Positions 7,759 through 16,623 of a stretch of 64,000 nt of DNA are shown here, piece after piece. Where the stretch lies: assembly GCA_018241125.1 (NCBI GenBank), contig JAFEEL010000002.1, forward strand, positions 1 to 64,000. The letters run 5' to 3'. A program made the position numbers and the translations under genes. The stretch is from Pseudomonadota bacterium. Lineage in GTDB: Bacteria > Pseudomonadota > Gammaproteobacteria > Xanthomonadales > Xanthomonadaceae. Numbering within the stretch: the stretch's first letter is position 1; every line of letters starts with the position of its first letter. Under the pieces are notes generated by a model. That model was not told the origin of the DNA. It did no database searches and saw only the letters and a list, made by a program, of their open reading frames with translations.

Positions 7759-10700
7759 GTGCGAGCGCACCTGATCCGCGGCCTGCATCATGCGCGGCGC
7801 GGCGTGTTCTATACCCTCGCCGCCGCACTGGTGCTGGTGGCCGTCGCGGTGGCGATCGCCGACCGCCTGCTGCCGCTGGTGCAACAACACCCCGATCGCA
7901 TCGCCGCATGGCTGATGCAACGGGCAGGGCGGCCGGTGGCGTTTTCCCGTGCCGAGGCGCACTGGACCTCGCGCGGGCCGTTGTTCACGCTGTACGACCT
8001 GCGGATCGGCAAGGGCGCCGACCAGCTCGTGGTCGATCGGGCGCAGTTGCTGGTGGCGATGTACTCTGGGGTGTTGCCCGGACACCCGTTCACCGAACTG
8101 CGCCTGCACGGACTGGCGCTGACCATCGAGCGCGATGCGAACGGGCGCTGGAAGCTGGTCGGGCTGTCCAGCCCGCATCAGGCGCCCAATCCGCATCCGC
8201 TGGCGACGCTGGAGGGCTTGGGCGAGTTGCAGGTCAGCGACGCACGCCTGACCGTGCAGGCGCCGGCGCAGGGGTTTTCGTTCGTCGCCCCGAAGGTGGC
8301 GTTGCGTCTGCGCGTGGACGCCGGCCGCCTGCGCGCCGGGGTGCGTCTGGATTCTCCGCGGCGGGCGCCGTTGCTGGCAGTGCTCGATTTCGATCGACGC
8401 AAGAACGCCGGCAGCTTGTGGATCGGCAGCGACGATTTCGACCTGGCCCCGTGGGCCGGGCTGGTCGATCTGGGCGGCGTGCACCTCAGCAGCGGCCGCG
8501 GTCGCTTGCAAGTATGGAATGGCATCGCCGACAGCCGACTGGACAGCATGCAGATCGAAGCGGCATTGCACGACGTGGGCTTCGTCGGCAAGCCGGACGC
8601 TGCGGGCGAAGCGGTGCCACGGGTGGTGCTGGCCAGCGCGGCCGCGTCCGCACGCCTGAGCCGGCAGGGCGGCGGTTGGCAGTTCGTCGCCCCGCACCTG
8701 CGTCTGCGCGGCAAGGCCGGCGGCGAAGACATCCTCGATGGTTTGGCCGTGCGCACCGGTGGCGGCGTGACGCTGGCCGCACCTCGGCTGGATGCCGGCG
8801 TGCTGCTGTCGGTCGCCACCCTGGCCACGCCAGTTCCGGTCGGCTTGCGCGACTGGCTGCTGCAGGCCGCGCCACACATTCGCCTGACCGGCGTGCAGGT
8901 GCATTCGACCAACATGGGCGCCGTGCGCGGCAGCGCGCATCTGGACGACTTGAGCTGGCAGCCGGTCGGCAGGACGCCGGCGATCTCGGGGCTGGCCGGA
9001 AGCGTGTTGTTCGACCGCGACGCCATCGCCCTGACCCTGGACGCGCCCGACCCGGTCAAGCGTCCGTTTTACTTGTCGTGGCCGCCAGCCTATGGCGATC
9101 GGGTACCGTTTGCGTTGCGCGGGCAGTTGACCGCTTATCGCGACGACGGCGACTGGGTGCTGGAGTTTTCCGGACTGCACGCGCACAACGACGATCTGGA
9201 TTTGCAGACGCGGCTGGCGATGCGGTTTCGCAGCGACGGTCGCAAGCCACGGCTGGACTTGTTCGCCACCCTCGGGCCGGCGCAGGTGGTCAGCGCAAAG
9301 CATTACTGGTTGCGCCACAAGATGCCACCGAAAACCGTTGCCTGGCTGGACGCGGCCTTGCAGGGTGGACAGATCGCCGGCGGCCACGTGATCGTCGCCG
9401 GCGAGTTGGCCGATTGGCCGTTCCGTCACGGCGAAGGTCGCTTCGACGCGGTGGCCGACCTGCGCGATGCGCGCCTGCATTTCGATCCGGGCTGGCCGGA
9501 CGCCGAGCATCTGGATGGACAGGTGGTGTTCGATGGCCCGGGCATGCATTTGAGTGGTTCGGCGGTGATTGCCGGGGTGCAGGTTCCGCAGTTGACGGCG
9601 GCCATTCCCAGCTTCCACGACGGCGTGCTCGACGTGCAGGCGCAAGCGGTCGGCAGCGGGCAGGCGATCCTGGAATTGCTGCGCAACAGCCCGCTGAAAA
9701 AGCGCTTCGGCGCGGGTATCGCCACCCTGGATCTGCGCGGCCCGGACCTGCACGGCGACATGCATCTGGTGGTGCCACTGCACCACGAACTGGGCGCGCC
9801 GACGGTCGCCGGCGATGTCGATCTGGCGCAGGTGAAGCTGGCCGACCCGCGCTGGGGCGTGGCGTTCACCGATGTCGCCGGGCGGGTGCACTACGACCAG
9901 GATGGCGTGCTTGCCGACGGACTGGATGTCAAGTTGGCGGGCGACCCGGCCAAGCTGCGATTGGCGATCGGCCAGAAAACCGGCGATGACGCCATCGTCG
10001 TGGCCGCGACTGTGAGCGGCGTGTTGCCAGCGGCGAGCCTGCTCGATCACGCGCCGTCTCTGGCGTGGTTGCGTCCGCTGGTGGTGGGCCGCAGCTTCTG
10101 GACGGTCGACGTGAAGGTGCCACACACCAGCACGCAGGGTGCGACTGGGTTGACGCAGCTGAGTGTGCGTTCGGATTTGCGTGGCACCGCGTTGAAGTTC
10201 CCCGCACCACTGGCCAAGAACCCCGGCCCGGCGCTGCGTCTGCAAGCCACGGTACCCCTGCCGGTCGACCGCGGTGAGATCGCGGTGGGCTTGGGGGACG
10301 TGCTGGCGGTACGCGGCCGCTACGACGAGGCGAGGGGATTTCACGGATTGCTGTCCTTCGGGGGGCCGGCGAACGGCCCGCTGCCAGATCGCGGACTGGT
10401 TGCCAACGGACTGGTGGACAGCCTGGATGCGGCGGGGTGGGTCGGTTTTGCCAGCGGATCCAACGCGGTCGCCGGCGCCAGCGGTCTGCGGTCGGTGGAT
10501 GTCCACGCCGCCGACTTGCTGCTTGGTGGTCGGCACTTCCCGGACGTCCGCGTGCGCTTGAATCGGCCCGATGCAGCGACGGCGCTGCAGCTCGATGGCG
10601 CGGCGATCGCCGGCAGCGTGGCCATCGCCGATGACCCCGGGCACGCTGTGCGCGCACAGTTCCAGCGCCTGTACTGGCCCGGACCGAGCGCCAGCCCGGG

Positions 10701-11553
10701 CGGGGCCATCGCCGCCGGGGACGACACCAGTGCCGATCCCGCCGGTGTGCCGCCGCTGCACGTGGATGTGGCCGACCTGCGTTTTGGCGATGCCCACCTC
10801 GGCCACGTCGTCTTGCAAACACGGCCCATCCCGCAGGGCTTGCACATCGATCAACTCGACGCCAGCGCGCCCTCGCAAACCCTCACCGCGAGTGGTGCAT
10901 GGACGCGCAATGGCAGCGGCACGCGCACGCAGTTGGCGATGCAGTTCAAGGCCGACAGTCTGGGCAAGATGCTCGACGCGTTCGGCTTCAAGGGCATGGT
11001 GGCCGGTGGCAAGACCCGCGCCACCTTGACCGCGAACTGGCCCGGCTCGCCGACCGCCTTCCGCATGGCCGCGCTCGATGGCACGCTGGATCTGGACGTG
11101 GGCGAGGGGCGGCTGCTGGAAGTCAAACCGGGCGCCGGGCGCATCCTCGGCCTGGTCAGCATCGCCGAGCTGCCGCGCCGGCTTACGCTGGATTTTCACG
11201 ACTTCTTCGACAAGGGCTTCGGCTTCAATACCCTGCGTGGGCGCTTCGTGTTCGAAGATGGCGTGGCGCGTACCGATAATCTGGCGATCAAGGGGCCGGC
11301 GGCGGATATCCATTTGCGTGGGAGCGCCGATCTGGCACGCCAGCAATACGACCAGACTATCGACGTACTGCCCAAGTCGGGTGGGCTGGCGACCGTGGTC
11401 GGTGCCGCCGTCGCCGGTCCGGTCGGCGCGGCGGTCGGCGCGGTTGCGGGCGAGGTGCTCAAGAAGCCGTTGCAGCAGATGGGCCACAAGCGCTACCACG
11501 TTACCGGGCCGTGGAGTCACCCGGAGGTCAAGGTGGTGCCGGTGGAGGGATGA
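7759..11553 (+). CDS. yhdP: YhdP-family AsmA-like envelope protein (TIGR02099)
   Basis: This 1264-residue protein has one N-terminal transmembrane helix (about residues 16-36), a long periplasmic part rich in beta-strand repeats (DUF3971) and an AsmA-like C-terminal region (GRILGLVSIAELPRRLTLDF, FVFEDGVARTDNLAIKGPAADI). YhdP, TamB and YdbH are bridge-like proteins implicated in anterograde phospholipid transport to the outer membrane in E. coli. Length matches the family (about 1266 in E. coli). The start is GTG at 7759. The stop codon overlaps the first unit of the next heptamer array. It lies between rng and tldD, as in E. coli. Confidence 0.9.
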   Translation: MRAHLIRGLHHARRGVFYTLAAALVLVAVAVAIADRLLPLVQQHPDRIAAWLMQRAGRPVAFSRAEAHWTSRGPLFTLYDLRIGKGADQLVVDRAQLLVAMYSGVLPGHPFTELRLHGLALTIERDANGRWKLVGLSSPHQAPNPHPLATLEGLGELQVSDARLTVQAPAQGFSFVAPKVALRLRVDAGRLRAGVRLDSPRRAPLLAVLDFDRRKNAGSLWIGSDDFDLAPWAGLVDLGGVHLSSGRGRLQVWNGIADSRLDSMQIEAALHDVGFVGKPDAAGEAVPRVVLASAAASARLSRQGGGWQFVAPHLRLRGKAGGEDILDGLAVRTGGGVTLAAPRLDAGVLLSVATLATPVPVGLRDWLLQAAPHIRLTGVQVHSTNMGAVRGSAHLDDLSWQPVGRTPAISGLAGSVLFDRDAIALTLDAPDPVKRPFYLSWPPAYGDRVPFALRGQLTAYRDDGDWVLEFSGLHAHNDDLDLQTRLAMRFRSDGRKPRLDLFATLGPAQVVSAKHYWLRHKMPPKTVAWLDAALQGGQIAGGHVIVAGELADWPFRHGEGRFDAVADLRDARLHFDPGWPDAEHLDGQVVFDGPGMHLSGSAVIAGVQVPQLTAAIPSFHDGVLDVQAQAVGSGQAILELLRNSPLKKRFGAGIATLDLRGPDLHGDMHLVVPLHHELGAPTVAGDVDLAQVKLADPRWGVAFTDVAGRVHYDQDGVLADGLDVKLAGDPAKLRLAIGQKTGDDAIVVAATVSGVLPAASLLDHAPSLAWLRPLVVGRSFWTVDVKVPHTSTQGATGLTQLSVRSDLRGTALKFPAPLAKNPGPALRLQATVPLPVDRGEIAVGLGDVLAVRGRYDEARGFHGLLSFGGPANGPLPDRGLVANGLVDSLDAAGWVGFASGSNAVAGASGLRSVDVHAADLLLGGRHFPDVRVRLNRPDAATALQLDGAAIAGSVAIADDPGHAVRAQFQRLYWPGPSASPGGAIAAGDDTSADPAGVPPLHVDVADLRFGDAHLGHVVLQTRPIPQGLHIDQLDASAPSQTLTASGAWTRNGSGTRTQLAMQFKADSLGKMLDAFGFKGMVAGGKTRATLTANWPGSPTAFRMAALDGTLDLDVGEGRLLEVKPGAGRILGLVSIAELPRRLTLDFHDFFDKGFGFNTLRGRFVFEDGVARTDNLAIKGPAADIHLRGSADLARQQYDQTIDVLPKSGGLATVVGAAVAGPVGAAVGAVAGEVLKKPLQQMGHKRYHVTGPWSHPEVKVVPVEG

Positions 11554-11642
11554 GGGGTGAGGGGCGAGGGGCGAGGGATGAGGGGTGAGGGGCGAGGGGC
11601 AAGGGGTGAGGGGCGAGGGGCAAGGGGTGAGGGGCGAGGGGT
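11552..11642. repeat. Heptanucleotide array GAGGGG(T/C), 13 units
   Basis: Thirteen consecutive 7-mers, mostly GAGGGGT or GAGGGGC with AAGGGGT and GAGGGAT variants, begin inside the yhdP stop codon. The gap 11554-11934 contains this array, a palindromic element, a REP-like hairpin, a second short array and the tldD leader; no gene is seen. Confidence 0.9.
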
Positions 11643-11675
11643 GATGGACTCGAGGTCATGGCCCAGGCATTTGAT

Positions 11676-11738
11676 CCGTTCGTGGTGAGCCGGGCTGGTC
11701 GAGAACGGAGTTCGAGCCAGCCCGTGTCGAACCACGGC
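11676..11738. repeat. Dispersed palindromic element (copy A)
   Basis: The sequence starts CCGTTCGTGGTGAG and ends TCGAACCACGG. An outer inverted pair CGTGGT/ACCACG encloses the stem CGGGCTGG/CCAGCCCG. It is related to the longer element at 48984-49104, which shares the CCGTTCG(T/G)GGTGAG terminus and the GTCGAGAAC-type interior. Confidence 0.65.
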
Positions 11739-11764
11739 TGATCATCATCCAGCGCTGCGCGCCA

Positions 11765-11786
11765 CCCTCTCCCAAAGGGAGAAGGG
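11765..11786. repeat. REP-like hairpin CCCTCTCCC/GGGAGAAGGG
   Basis: A 9-bp stem with loop AAA. It belongs to the same CCCTCTCCC/GGGAGAGGG family as the hairpins at 22414, 22860, 31615 and 31697. Confidence 0.65.
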
Positions 11787-11803
11787 AAGAGCAAACCGAG
11801 CGC

Positions 11804-11838
11804 GACTCGGGACTTGCGACTCGGCGCATGGGACAATG
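11804..11838. repeat. Short heptamer array GACTCGG
   Basis: Units GACTCGG, GACTTGC, GACTCGG, CGCATGG and GACAATG keep a 7-bp period before the tldD leader. Confidence 0.5.
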
Positions 11839-11934
11839 GAAGGCTACGCGGCCGGCTTGCATCACGCCGTCGCACACCCCATATCAAATCCATTGCCCGT
11901 GCACGCTCGGGCCTTTGCCGGATTACCCGCTCGC

Positions 11935-13377
11935 ATGACCGAATTGATCGCCCTCGCCGAATCCCGCCTGCTCGCACCCGGCGGCCTTGCCGTGGCATCG
12001 CTGGATCGCGCATTTGCGCGCCTGCTCGGGCCGGGCATCGACGACGGCGACCTGTATTTCCAGCACGCCCGCCGCGAGAGCTGGGTGATCGAGGATGGCA
12101 TCGTCAAGAACGGCGCGCATGCCATCGATCAGGGCGTGGGCGTGCGCGCGATCAGCGGCGACAAGACCGGGTTCGCGTATTCGGACGACATCAACGGATC
12201 GGCGCTGCTGGAAGCGGCCGGCGCGGCGCGCGCGATCGCCCGCAACGGGGTCGAAGCCAACGGTGGTGCGCCGATCCACGTCAGCGGCAAGTCGCTGTAT
12301 CCGGCGCTCGATCCGATCGACGCGCTCGGCGCGGACGCCAAGGTCGCCGCGCTGCGGCGGGTCGATGACATGCTGCGCGCCGCCGATCCGCGCGTGAAGC
12401 AGGTGATCGTGAGCCTCGCCGGCAGCGTGGACACCATCCTGCTGGCGCGAGCCAACGGCGCGGTATCCGCCGACGTGCGCCCGCTGGTGCGCTGCAGCGT
12501 GTCGGTGATCGTGGAAGACAACGGCCGGCGCGAACAGGGCAATTCCGGTGGCGGCGGGCGTTATTCCTACGAAGAACTTTTTGCCGAAGGCAAACCCGAA
12601 CGCTGGGCGCGCGAAGCGCTGCGGCAGGCGTTGGTGAATCTGGATGCGGTGGACGCGCCGGCCGGCGCGATGCCGGTGGTGCTGGGGCCGGGTTGGCCGG
12701 GTGTGTTGCTGCACGAAGCGGTCGGGCACGGGCTGGAGGGCGATTTCAACCGCAAGGGCACATCGACTTTCGCCGGCCGCATCGGTCAGCGCGTGGCCAG
12801 CAAAGGTGTGACCATCGTCGATGACGGCACCCTGCCCGGACGCCGCGGCTCACTCAACGTCGACGACGAAGGCACGCCGACCCAGCGCAACGTGCTGATC
12901 GACGACGGCATCCTCGTCGGCTACATGCAAGACACCTTGAACGCCCGTCTGATGGGCGTGGCACCGACCGGCAATGGCCGCCGCGAGAGCTTCGCGCACC
13001 TGCCGATGCCGCGCATGACCAACACGCTGATGGTCGGCGGTTCGCACGACCCGGCCGAGATCATCGCCTCGGTGAAGAAGGGGCTGTACGCGCCCAACTT
13101 CGGCGGCGGCCAGGTGGACATCACCAGCGGCAAGTTCGTGTTTTCCGCCAGCGAGGCCTACCTGATCGAAGATGGAAAGATCACCCGGCCGGTGAAGGGC
13201 GCGACCCTGATCGGCAACGGCCCGGAAGCCATGCAGCGGGTATCCATGATCGGCAATGATCTGGCGCTGGATGAAGGCGTGGGCATCTGCGGCAAGGAAG
13301 GCCAATCGGTGCCGGTCGGTGTCGGCCAGCCGACGCTGTTGCTGGAGTCGTTGACGGTGGGTGGGACGAAGGCGTGA
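11935..13377 (+). CDS. tldD: Metalloprotease TldD
   Basis: The 480-residue protein matches E. coli TldD in length (481). The zinc motif [11 protein letters not shown] (HExxxH type) is intact and the glycine-rich strand [11 protein letters not shown]-like region ([18 protein letters not shown]) is present. TldD and TldE/PmbA form a heterodimeric protease that degrades unfolded peptides; it matures microcin B17 and degrades CcdA in E. coli. ATG 11935 ([13 protein letters not shown]) is chosen by homology; the open frame extends 33 codons further upstream into repeat-derived sequence. Its partner pmbA lies downstream beyond yjgA. Confidence 0.93.
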   Translation: MTELIALAESRLLAPGGLAVASLDRAFARLLGPGIDDGDLYFQHARRESWVIEDGIVKNGAHAIDQGVGVRAISGDKTGFAYSDDINGSALLEAAGAARAIARNGVEANGGAPIHVSGKSLYPALDPIDALGADAKVAALRRVDDMLRAADPRVKQVIVSLAGSVDTILLARANGAVSADVRPLVRCSVSVIVEDNGRREQGNSGGGGRYSYEELFAEGKPERWAREALRQALVNLDAVDAPAGAMPVVLGPGWPGVLLHEAVGHGLEGDFNRKGTSTFAGRIGQRVASKGVTIVDDGTLPGRRGSLNVDDEGTPTQRNVLIDDGILVGYMQDTLNARLMGVAPTGNGRRESFAHLPMPRMTNTLMVGGSHDPAEIIASVKKGLYAPNFGGGQVDITSGKFVFSASEAYLIEDGKITRPVKGATLIGNGPEAMQRVSMIGNDLALDEGVGICGKEGQSVPVGVGQPTLLLESLTVGGTKA

Positions 13378-13384
13378 CCAGCCC

Positions 13385-13677
13385 GGGACACGGGACTGGG
13401 GACTCGGGTCTCGGGAAACAAGTAGCGAAAATATGGAAAAATGAAGTGGGAATCGTGAAGTCGAACCCGCCTCTATCGGTCGTGCTGGAGCTTCCTTGGG
13501 AAGGCCAGAATAGGGGCAGATCGAGTCGAGTCATCCCCAGGTACGCGACTGTCCGCCGCAGACGGAGGACTGGCTTGCGTCGTCGATCCCCGATCCGGGA
13601 ATGCGCAACTGCGACGCTGACGACCGGAGGTAAGCTATTGCGCCGCGCCGAGTCCCGAGTCCCCAGTCCCGAGTCCC
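13385..13677. repeat. Inverted pair of GGGACTC heptamer arrays around a 230-bp core
   Basis: Array 13385-13419 (GGGACAC, GGGACTG, GGGACTC, GGGTCTC, GGGAAAC) and the inverted array 13650-13677 (GAGTCCC, GAGTCCC, CAGTCCC, GAGTCCC) face each other. The core 13420-13649 shows no convincing gene. The right array lies inside the 3' end of yjgA. Confidence 0.85.
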
Positions 13678-14195
13678 GGCTCATCCATCACCTCCCGCAG
13701 CTCCCGAAACAACTCCCGCTGCGCGTGCGGCGGTTTGTTGTGCAGGCGCTCGGCGTGGGCGTTGCGCGCCAACTGGCGCAGGTGCTGGCGGTCGGCAGTC
13801 GGGTGCTCGGCGATGAACTCGGCAAGCGCCGCATCGCCATCGGCCAGCAGGCGCTCGCGCCAGTGCTCGATCCGATGCAATGCGGCGGCGTCACGGCGGC
13901 CATCGGCCTTGGCGTGGTCGAGCGCGTCGCGGATCGTCGCCAGCACCGCGTCGTCGCGCCGGCGCAGGTGCTTGGCAAGAAACTGCGTCTGCCGCTTGCG
14001 CGCGACCTGCGGGCCGATGCGCCGGCTGTCGGCCACCAACGCGCGCAGGTCGTCGTCCAGCGCCAGCTTGTCCAGTTGCGCTTGCCCGGCGTCCATCAGC
14101 CGCTGCGCCAGTTCCAGCACCGCCAACGCGTCGCGGCGCTGCTGGCTGCGGCTGGGGCCGTTGTCGCCGGTTTCGTCGTCGTAGTCTTCGATCAT
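13635..14195 (-). CDS. yjgA: DUF615 ribosome-associated protein YjgA
   Basis: This 186-residue acidic/basic helical protein matches YjgA/DUF615: SRSQQRRDALAVLELAQRLM near the start, QTQFLAKHLRR in the centre and ERLHNKPPHAQRELFRELRE near the end. In E. coli the homologue (DarP) associates with the 50S subunit and promotes its assembly. ATG 14195 is used; a frame extension to 14231 lacks homology. The last 14-15 residues (GLGTGDSGLG and neighbours) are translated from the GAGTCCC heptamer array and are not part of the family, so the repeat has replaced the natural end or stop. It is convergent with tldD and divergent from pmbA. Confidence 0.9.
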   Translation of the reverse strand: MIEDYDDETGDNGPSRSQQRRDALAVLELAQRLMDAGQAQLDKLALDDDLRALVADSRRIGPQVARKRQTQFLAKHLRRRDDAVLATIRDALDHAKADGRRDAAALHRIEHWRERLLADGDAALAEFIAEHPTADRQHLRQLARNAHAERLHNKPPHAQRELFRELREVMDEPGLGTGDSGLGAAQ

Positions 14196-14212
14196 CTTCC
14201 AAGGATACCCAC

Positions 14213-15583
14213 GTGACCCAAACTCTCGCAAAGCCCGATGCCTCGCCGGCGCAGATCGCGCAGTTGTCCGAACTGGCCCGCGACCTGCTCGCCAGCGCCC
14301 GCGCGCGCGGCGCGGATCAGTGTGAACTGTCGCTGTCGCAGTCGCGTGGCTTGAGTGTGACCGCGCGCATGGGCGCGGTGGAAACGGTGGAGTACACCCG
14401 CGACCGCGGGCTGTCGTTGACGGTGTATTTCAATGATCGTGGACGCGGCCTGCGCAAGGCCAGCGCCTCCAGCGCCGATCTGTCGCCGGCGGGATTGGAG
14501 GCCACCCTCGACCAGGCCTGCGCGATTGCCCGTTACACCGAAGCCGACCCGATGGCCGGGTTGGCCGATGCGCAGCGCATGGCTACGCAGATCGCCGACT
14601 TCGACCGTTGGCATCCGTGGGATATCGACGCCGACGCCGCGTTGGCGCTGGGCATCGCCTGCGAAACCGCCGGGCGCGATGCGGACGCACGCATCAGCAA
14701 CTCCGAGGGCGCCACCGTGGATTCGGGTGAAAGCGTCGCGGTGTACGCCAACAGCCACGGCTTCGTCGGCAGCGAGTGCGGCACCAGTCATTCCATTGTT
14801 TGTTCGTTGATCGCCGGCACCGGCGAGGGCATGCAGCGCGACGATTGGTACACGCTCGGGTTGTCGCCCAACGACCTGGAATCACCCGAGGCGGTCGGAC
14901 GGCAAGCGGCCGAGCGCGTGTTGCGTCGGCTCGATCCTCGCCGTGCGCCGACCGGCACCTTCCCTGTGCTGTTCTCTGCCGAGATGGCGCGCGGCTTGCT
15001 CGGTCACTTGCTCGGCGCGGTGTCCGGCGGCGCGCAATATCGCGAAGCGAGCTTCCTGCTCGGCGCGGTCGGGCAGCGCATCTTCCCGGACTGGTTCGCG
15101 CTGCGCGAACGCCCGCACGTCGTGCGCGGCCTGCGTTCGAGTTCCTACGATGGCGAAGGCGTGGCGACCGTCGAATCCAACTTGATCCTCGGCGGCACTT
15201 TGCAGCGCTACCTGCTCGATTCGTACTCGGCGCGCAAGCTGGGTCTGACCAGCACCGGCAACGCCGGCGGCGTGTTCAACCTCGAAGCCAGCCTCGGGCC
15301 AGACGACCTGCCGGCCCTGCTGCGCGGCATGGGCCGTGGCCTGTACGTGACCGAGCTGATGGGGCAGGGCGTGAATTCGGTGACCGGCGACTACTCGCGC
15401 GGCGCGGCCGGCTTCTGGGTCGAGAATGGGCAAATCGCCTACCCGGTGGACGAAATCACCATTGCCGGCAACCTGCGGCAGATGTTCCTGGCACTCGAAG
15501 CGGTCGGATGCGAGGTCGATCCGCGCTCGCACGTGCGCACCGGGCCGATGCTGATCGGCGCGATGACGGTGGCCGGTTCCTGA
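14213..15583 (+). CDS. pmbA: Metalloprotease PmbA/TldE
   Basis: This 456-residue protein is the TldE partner of TldD: the N-terminal region contains GLSVTARMGAVETVEYTRDRGL and the C-terminal half contains GNAGGVFNLEAS and GVNSVTGDYSRGAAGFWVENG. It lacks the HExxxH zinc motif, as expected for PmbA, and forms the heterodimer with TldD. The start is a GTG preceded by AAGGA at 7 bases; the transcript start must lie in the 17 bp between it and yjgA or inside the divergent yjgA. Length agrees with the family (450 in E. coli). Confidence 0.93.
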   Translation: MTQTLAKPDASPAQIAQLSELARDLLASARARGADQCELSLSQSRGLSVTARMGAVETVEYTRDRGLSLTVYFNDRGRGLRKASASSADLSPAGLEATLDQACAIARYTEADPMAGLADAQRMATQIADFDRWHPWDIDADAALALGIACETAGRDADARISNSEGATVDSGESVAVYANSHGFVGSECGTSHSIVCSLIAGTGEGMQRDDWYTLGLSPNDLESPEAVGRQAAERVLRRLDPRRAPTGTFPVLFSAEMARGLLGHLLGAVSGGAQYREASFLLGAVGQRIFPDWFALRERPHVVRGLRSSSYDGEGVATVESNLILGGTLQRYLLDSYSARKLGLTSTGNAGGVFNLEASLGPDDLPALLRGMGRGLYVTELMGQGVNSVTGDYSRGAAGFWVENGQIAYPVDEITIAGNLRQMFLALEAVGCEVDPRSHVRTGPMLIGAMTVAGS

Positions 15584-15680
15584 GTGGAATTGCGTCTCCA
15601 CCAAGAAGGTTGTGCAGGCATCCACGGCTTGGGCTAGGATGCGGGCGCAGACCGTTCATCCACCACCGGGGAGTGACTCC

Positions 15681-16016
15681 ATGAGCGACGTTTCGAGCGA
15701 TCAAAAGAATCTGGCCATGTTGGCGCATTTGCTGGGGATCGTGGGTGGCTTCATTCCCGGCTTGGTGATCTGGATGATGAACAAGGACAAACCGGAAGGT
15801 GCTTTCGCAGCCAACGAAGGCAAGGAAGCGCTGAATTTCCAGATCACCTTGCTGATCGGTTGGGTCGCCGCGATCGCCCTGAGCTTCATATTGATCGGAT
15901 TCTTGCTTTACCCGGTGCTTTTGCTCGGCAACATCATTTTCTGCATCATCGCGGCGATGAAGGCCAAGGAAGGCGTGGCTTATCGTTATCCGGTCGCGCT
16001 GCGCCTGGTCGCCTGA
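15681..16016 (+). CDS. DUF4870 small membrane protein (first of a pair)
   Basis: The 111-residue protein starts DVSSDQKNLAMLAHLLGIVG, then has two to three hydrophobic helices with KEALNFQITLLIGWV between them and ends AYRYPVALRLV. This is the DUF4870 (Tic20-like) pattern of small inner-membrane proteins with unknown function. A related paralogue follows at 16108, suggesting a local duplication. GGAG occurs 11 bases before the ATG. Confidence 0.85.
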   Translation: MSDVSSDQKNLAMLAHLLGIVGGFIPGLVIWMMNKDKPEGAFAANEGKEALNFQITLLIGWVAAIALSFILIGFLLYPVLLLGNIIFCIIAAMKAKEGVAYRYPVALRLVA

Positions 16017-16107
16017 CTCGGAACATGATGCGGGCTGTCCGCATCGTGCAACGCTCGGTGCGGATAGCGCGCTACGCTGAAGCCATCGTGGTTTCGGCAT
16101 AACTGCC

Positions 16108-16554
16108 ATGAGCACGCCCGATCCGGTTCCGCCCGATCCCGCGCCAGCGCCGGCACCTGTGGTCGCGGCATCCGGCATCCCCAGCGCCGACGAGCGCAAC
16201 TGGGCGATGCTCGCGCACTTGTCGGCGCTGCTGGGCTACCTGCTCACGTCCGGCTGGGCTGGTAGTGTCGGTGGCTTCCTCGGGCCGCTGATCGTGTGGT
16301 CGCTGAAGAAGGACGCCATGCCCTTCGTGGACAGTCAAGGCAAGGAAGCGCTGAACTTCTCGATCACCATCTGCATCGCCTTCGCGGTGCTGTTCGCGTT
16401 CGGTGTGCTGACGTTTTTCATCGGTTTCATCATCGCCTTCCCGTTGATGGTGGTGGTCGGCCTGTACGCGCTGGTGTTCACCATCATCGCCTCGATCAAG
16501 GCCAGTGAGGGCGTGCCCTATCGCTATCCGATCACGCTGCGGCTGGTGAAGTAA
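16108..16554 (+). CDS. DUF4870 small membrane protein (second of a pair)
   Basis: The 148-residue paralogue of the preceding protein has a Pro/Ala-rich N-terminal stretch of about 24 residues, then ERNWAMLAHLSALLGYL, QGKEALNFSITICIAF and the ending PYRYPITLRLVK. It is predicted to be an inner-membrane protein of the DUF4870/Tic20-like group; no function is known. It is separated from its paralogue by 91 bp and from the DUF1800 gene by 69 bp. Confidence 0.85.
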   Translation: MSTPDPVPPDPAPAPAPVVAASGIPSADERNWAMLAHLSALLGYLLTSGWAGSVGGFLGPLIVWSLKKDAMPFVDSQGKEALNFSITICIAFAVLFAFGVLTFFIGFIIAFPLMVVVGLYALVFTIIASIKASEGVPYRYPITLRLVK

Positions 16555-16623
16555 TCCCGCTGCGGTCAACCGGCCAGCCATCCGTGCGTTGCGGGGTGCA
16601 GAACCCGCACGCCGGAGGATGCC

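Noticed and set aside
7315-11520. A 1401-codon minus-strand frame opposite yhdP
   Set aside because: Long antisense frames are expected opposite GC-rich genes; no motif is recognisable and yhdP is certain.
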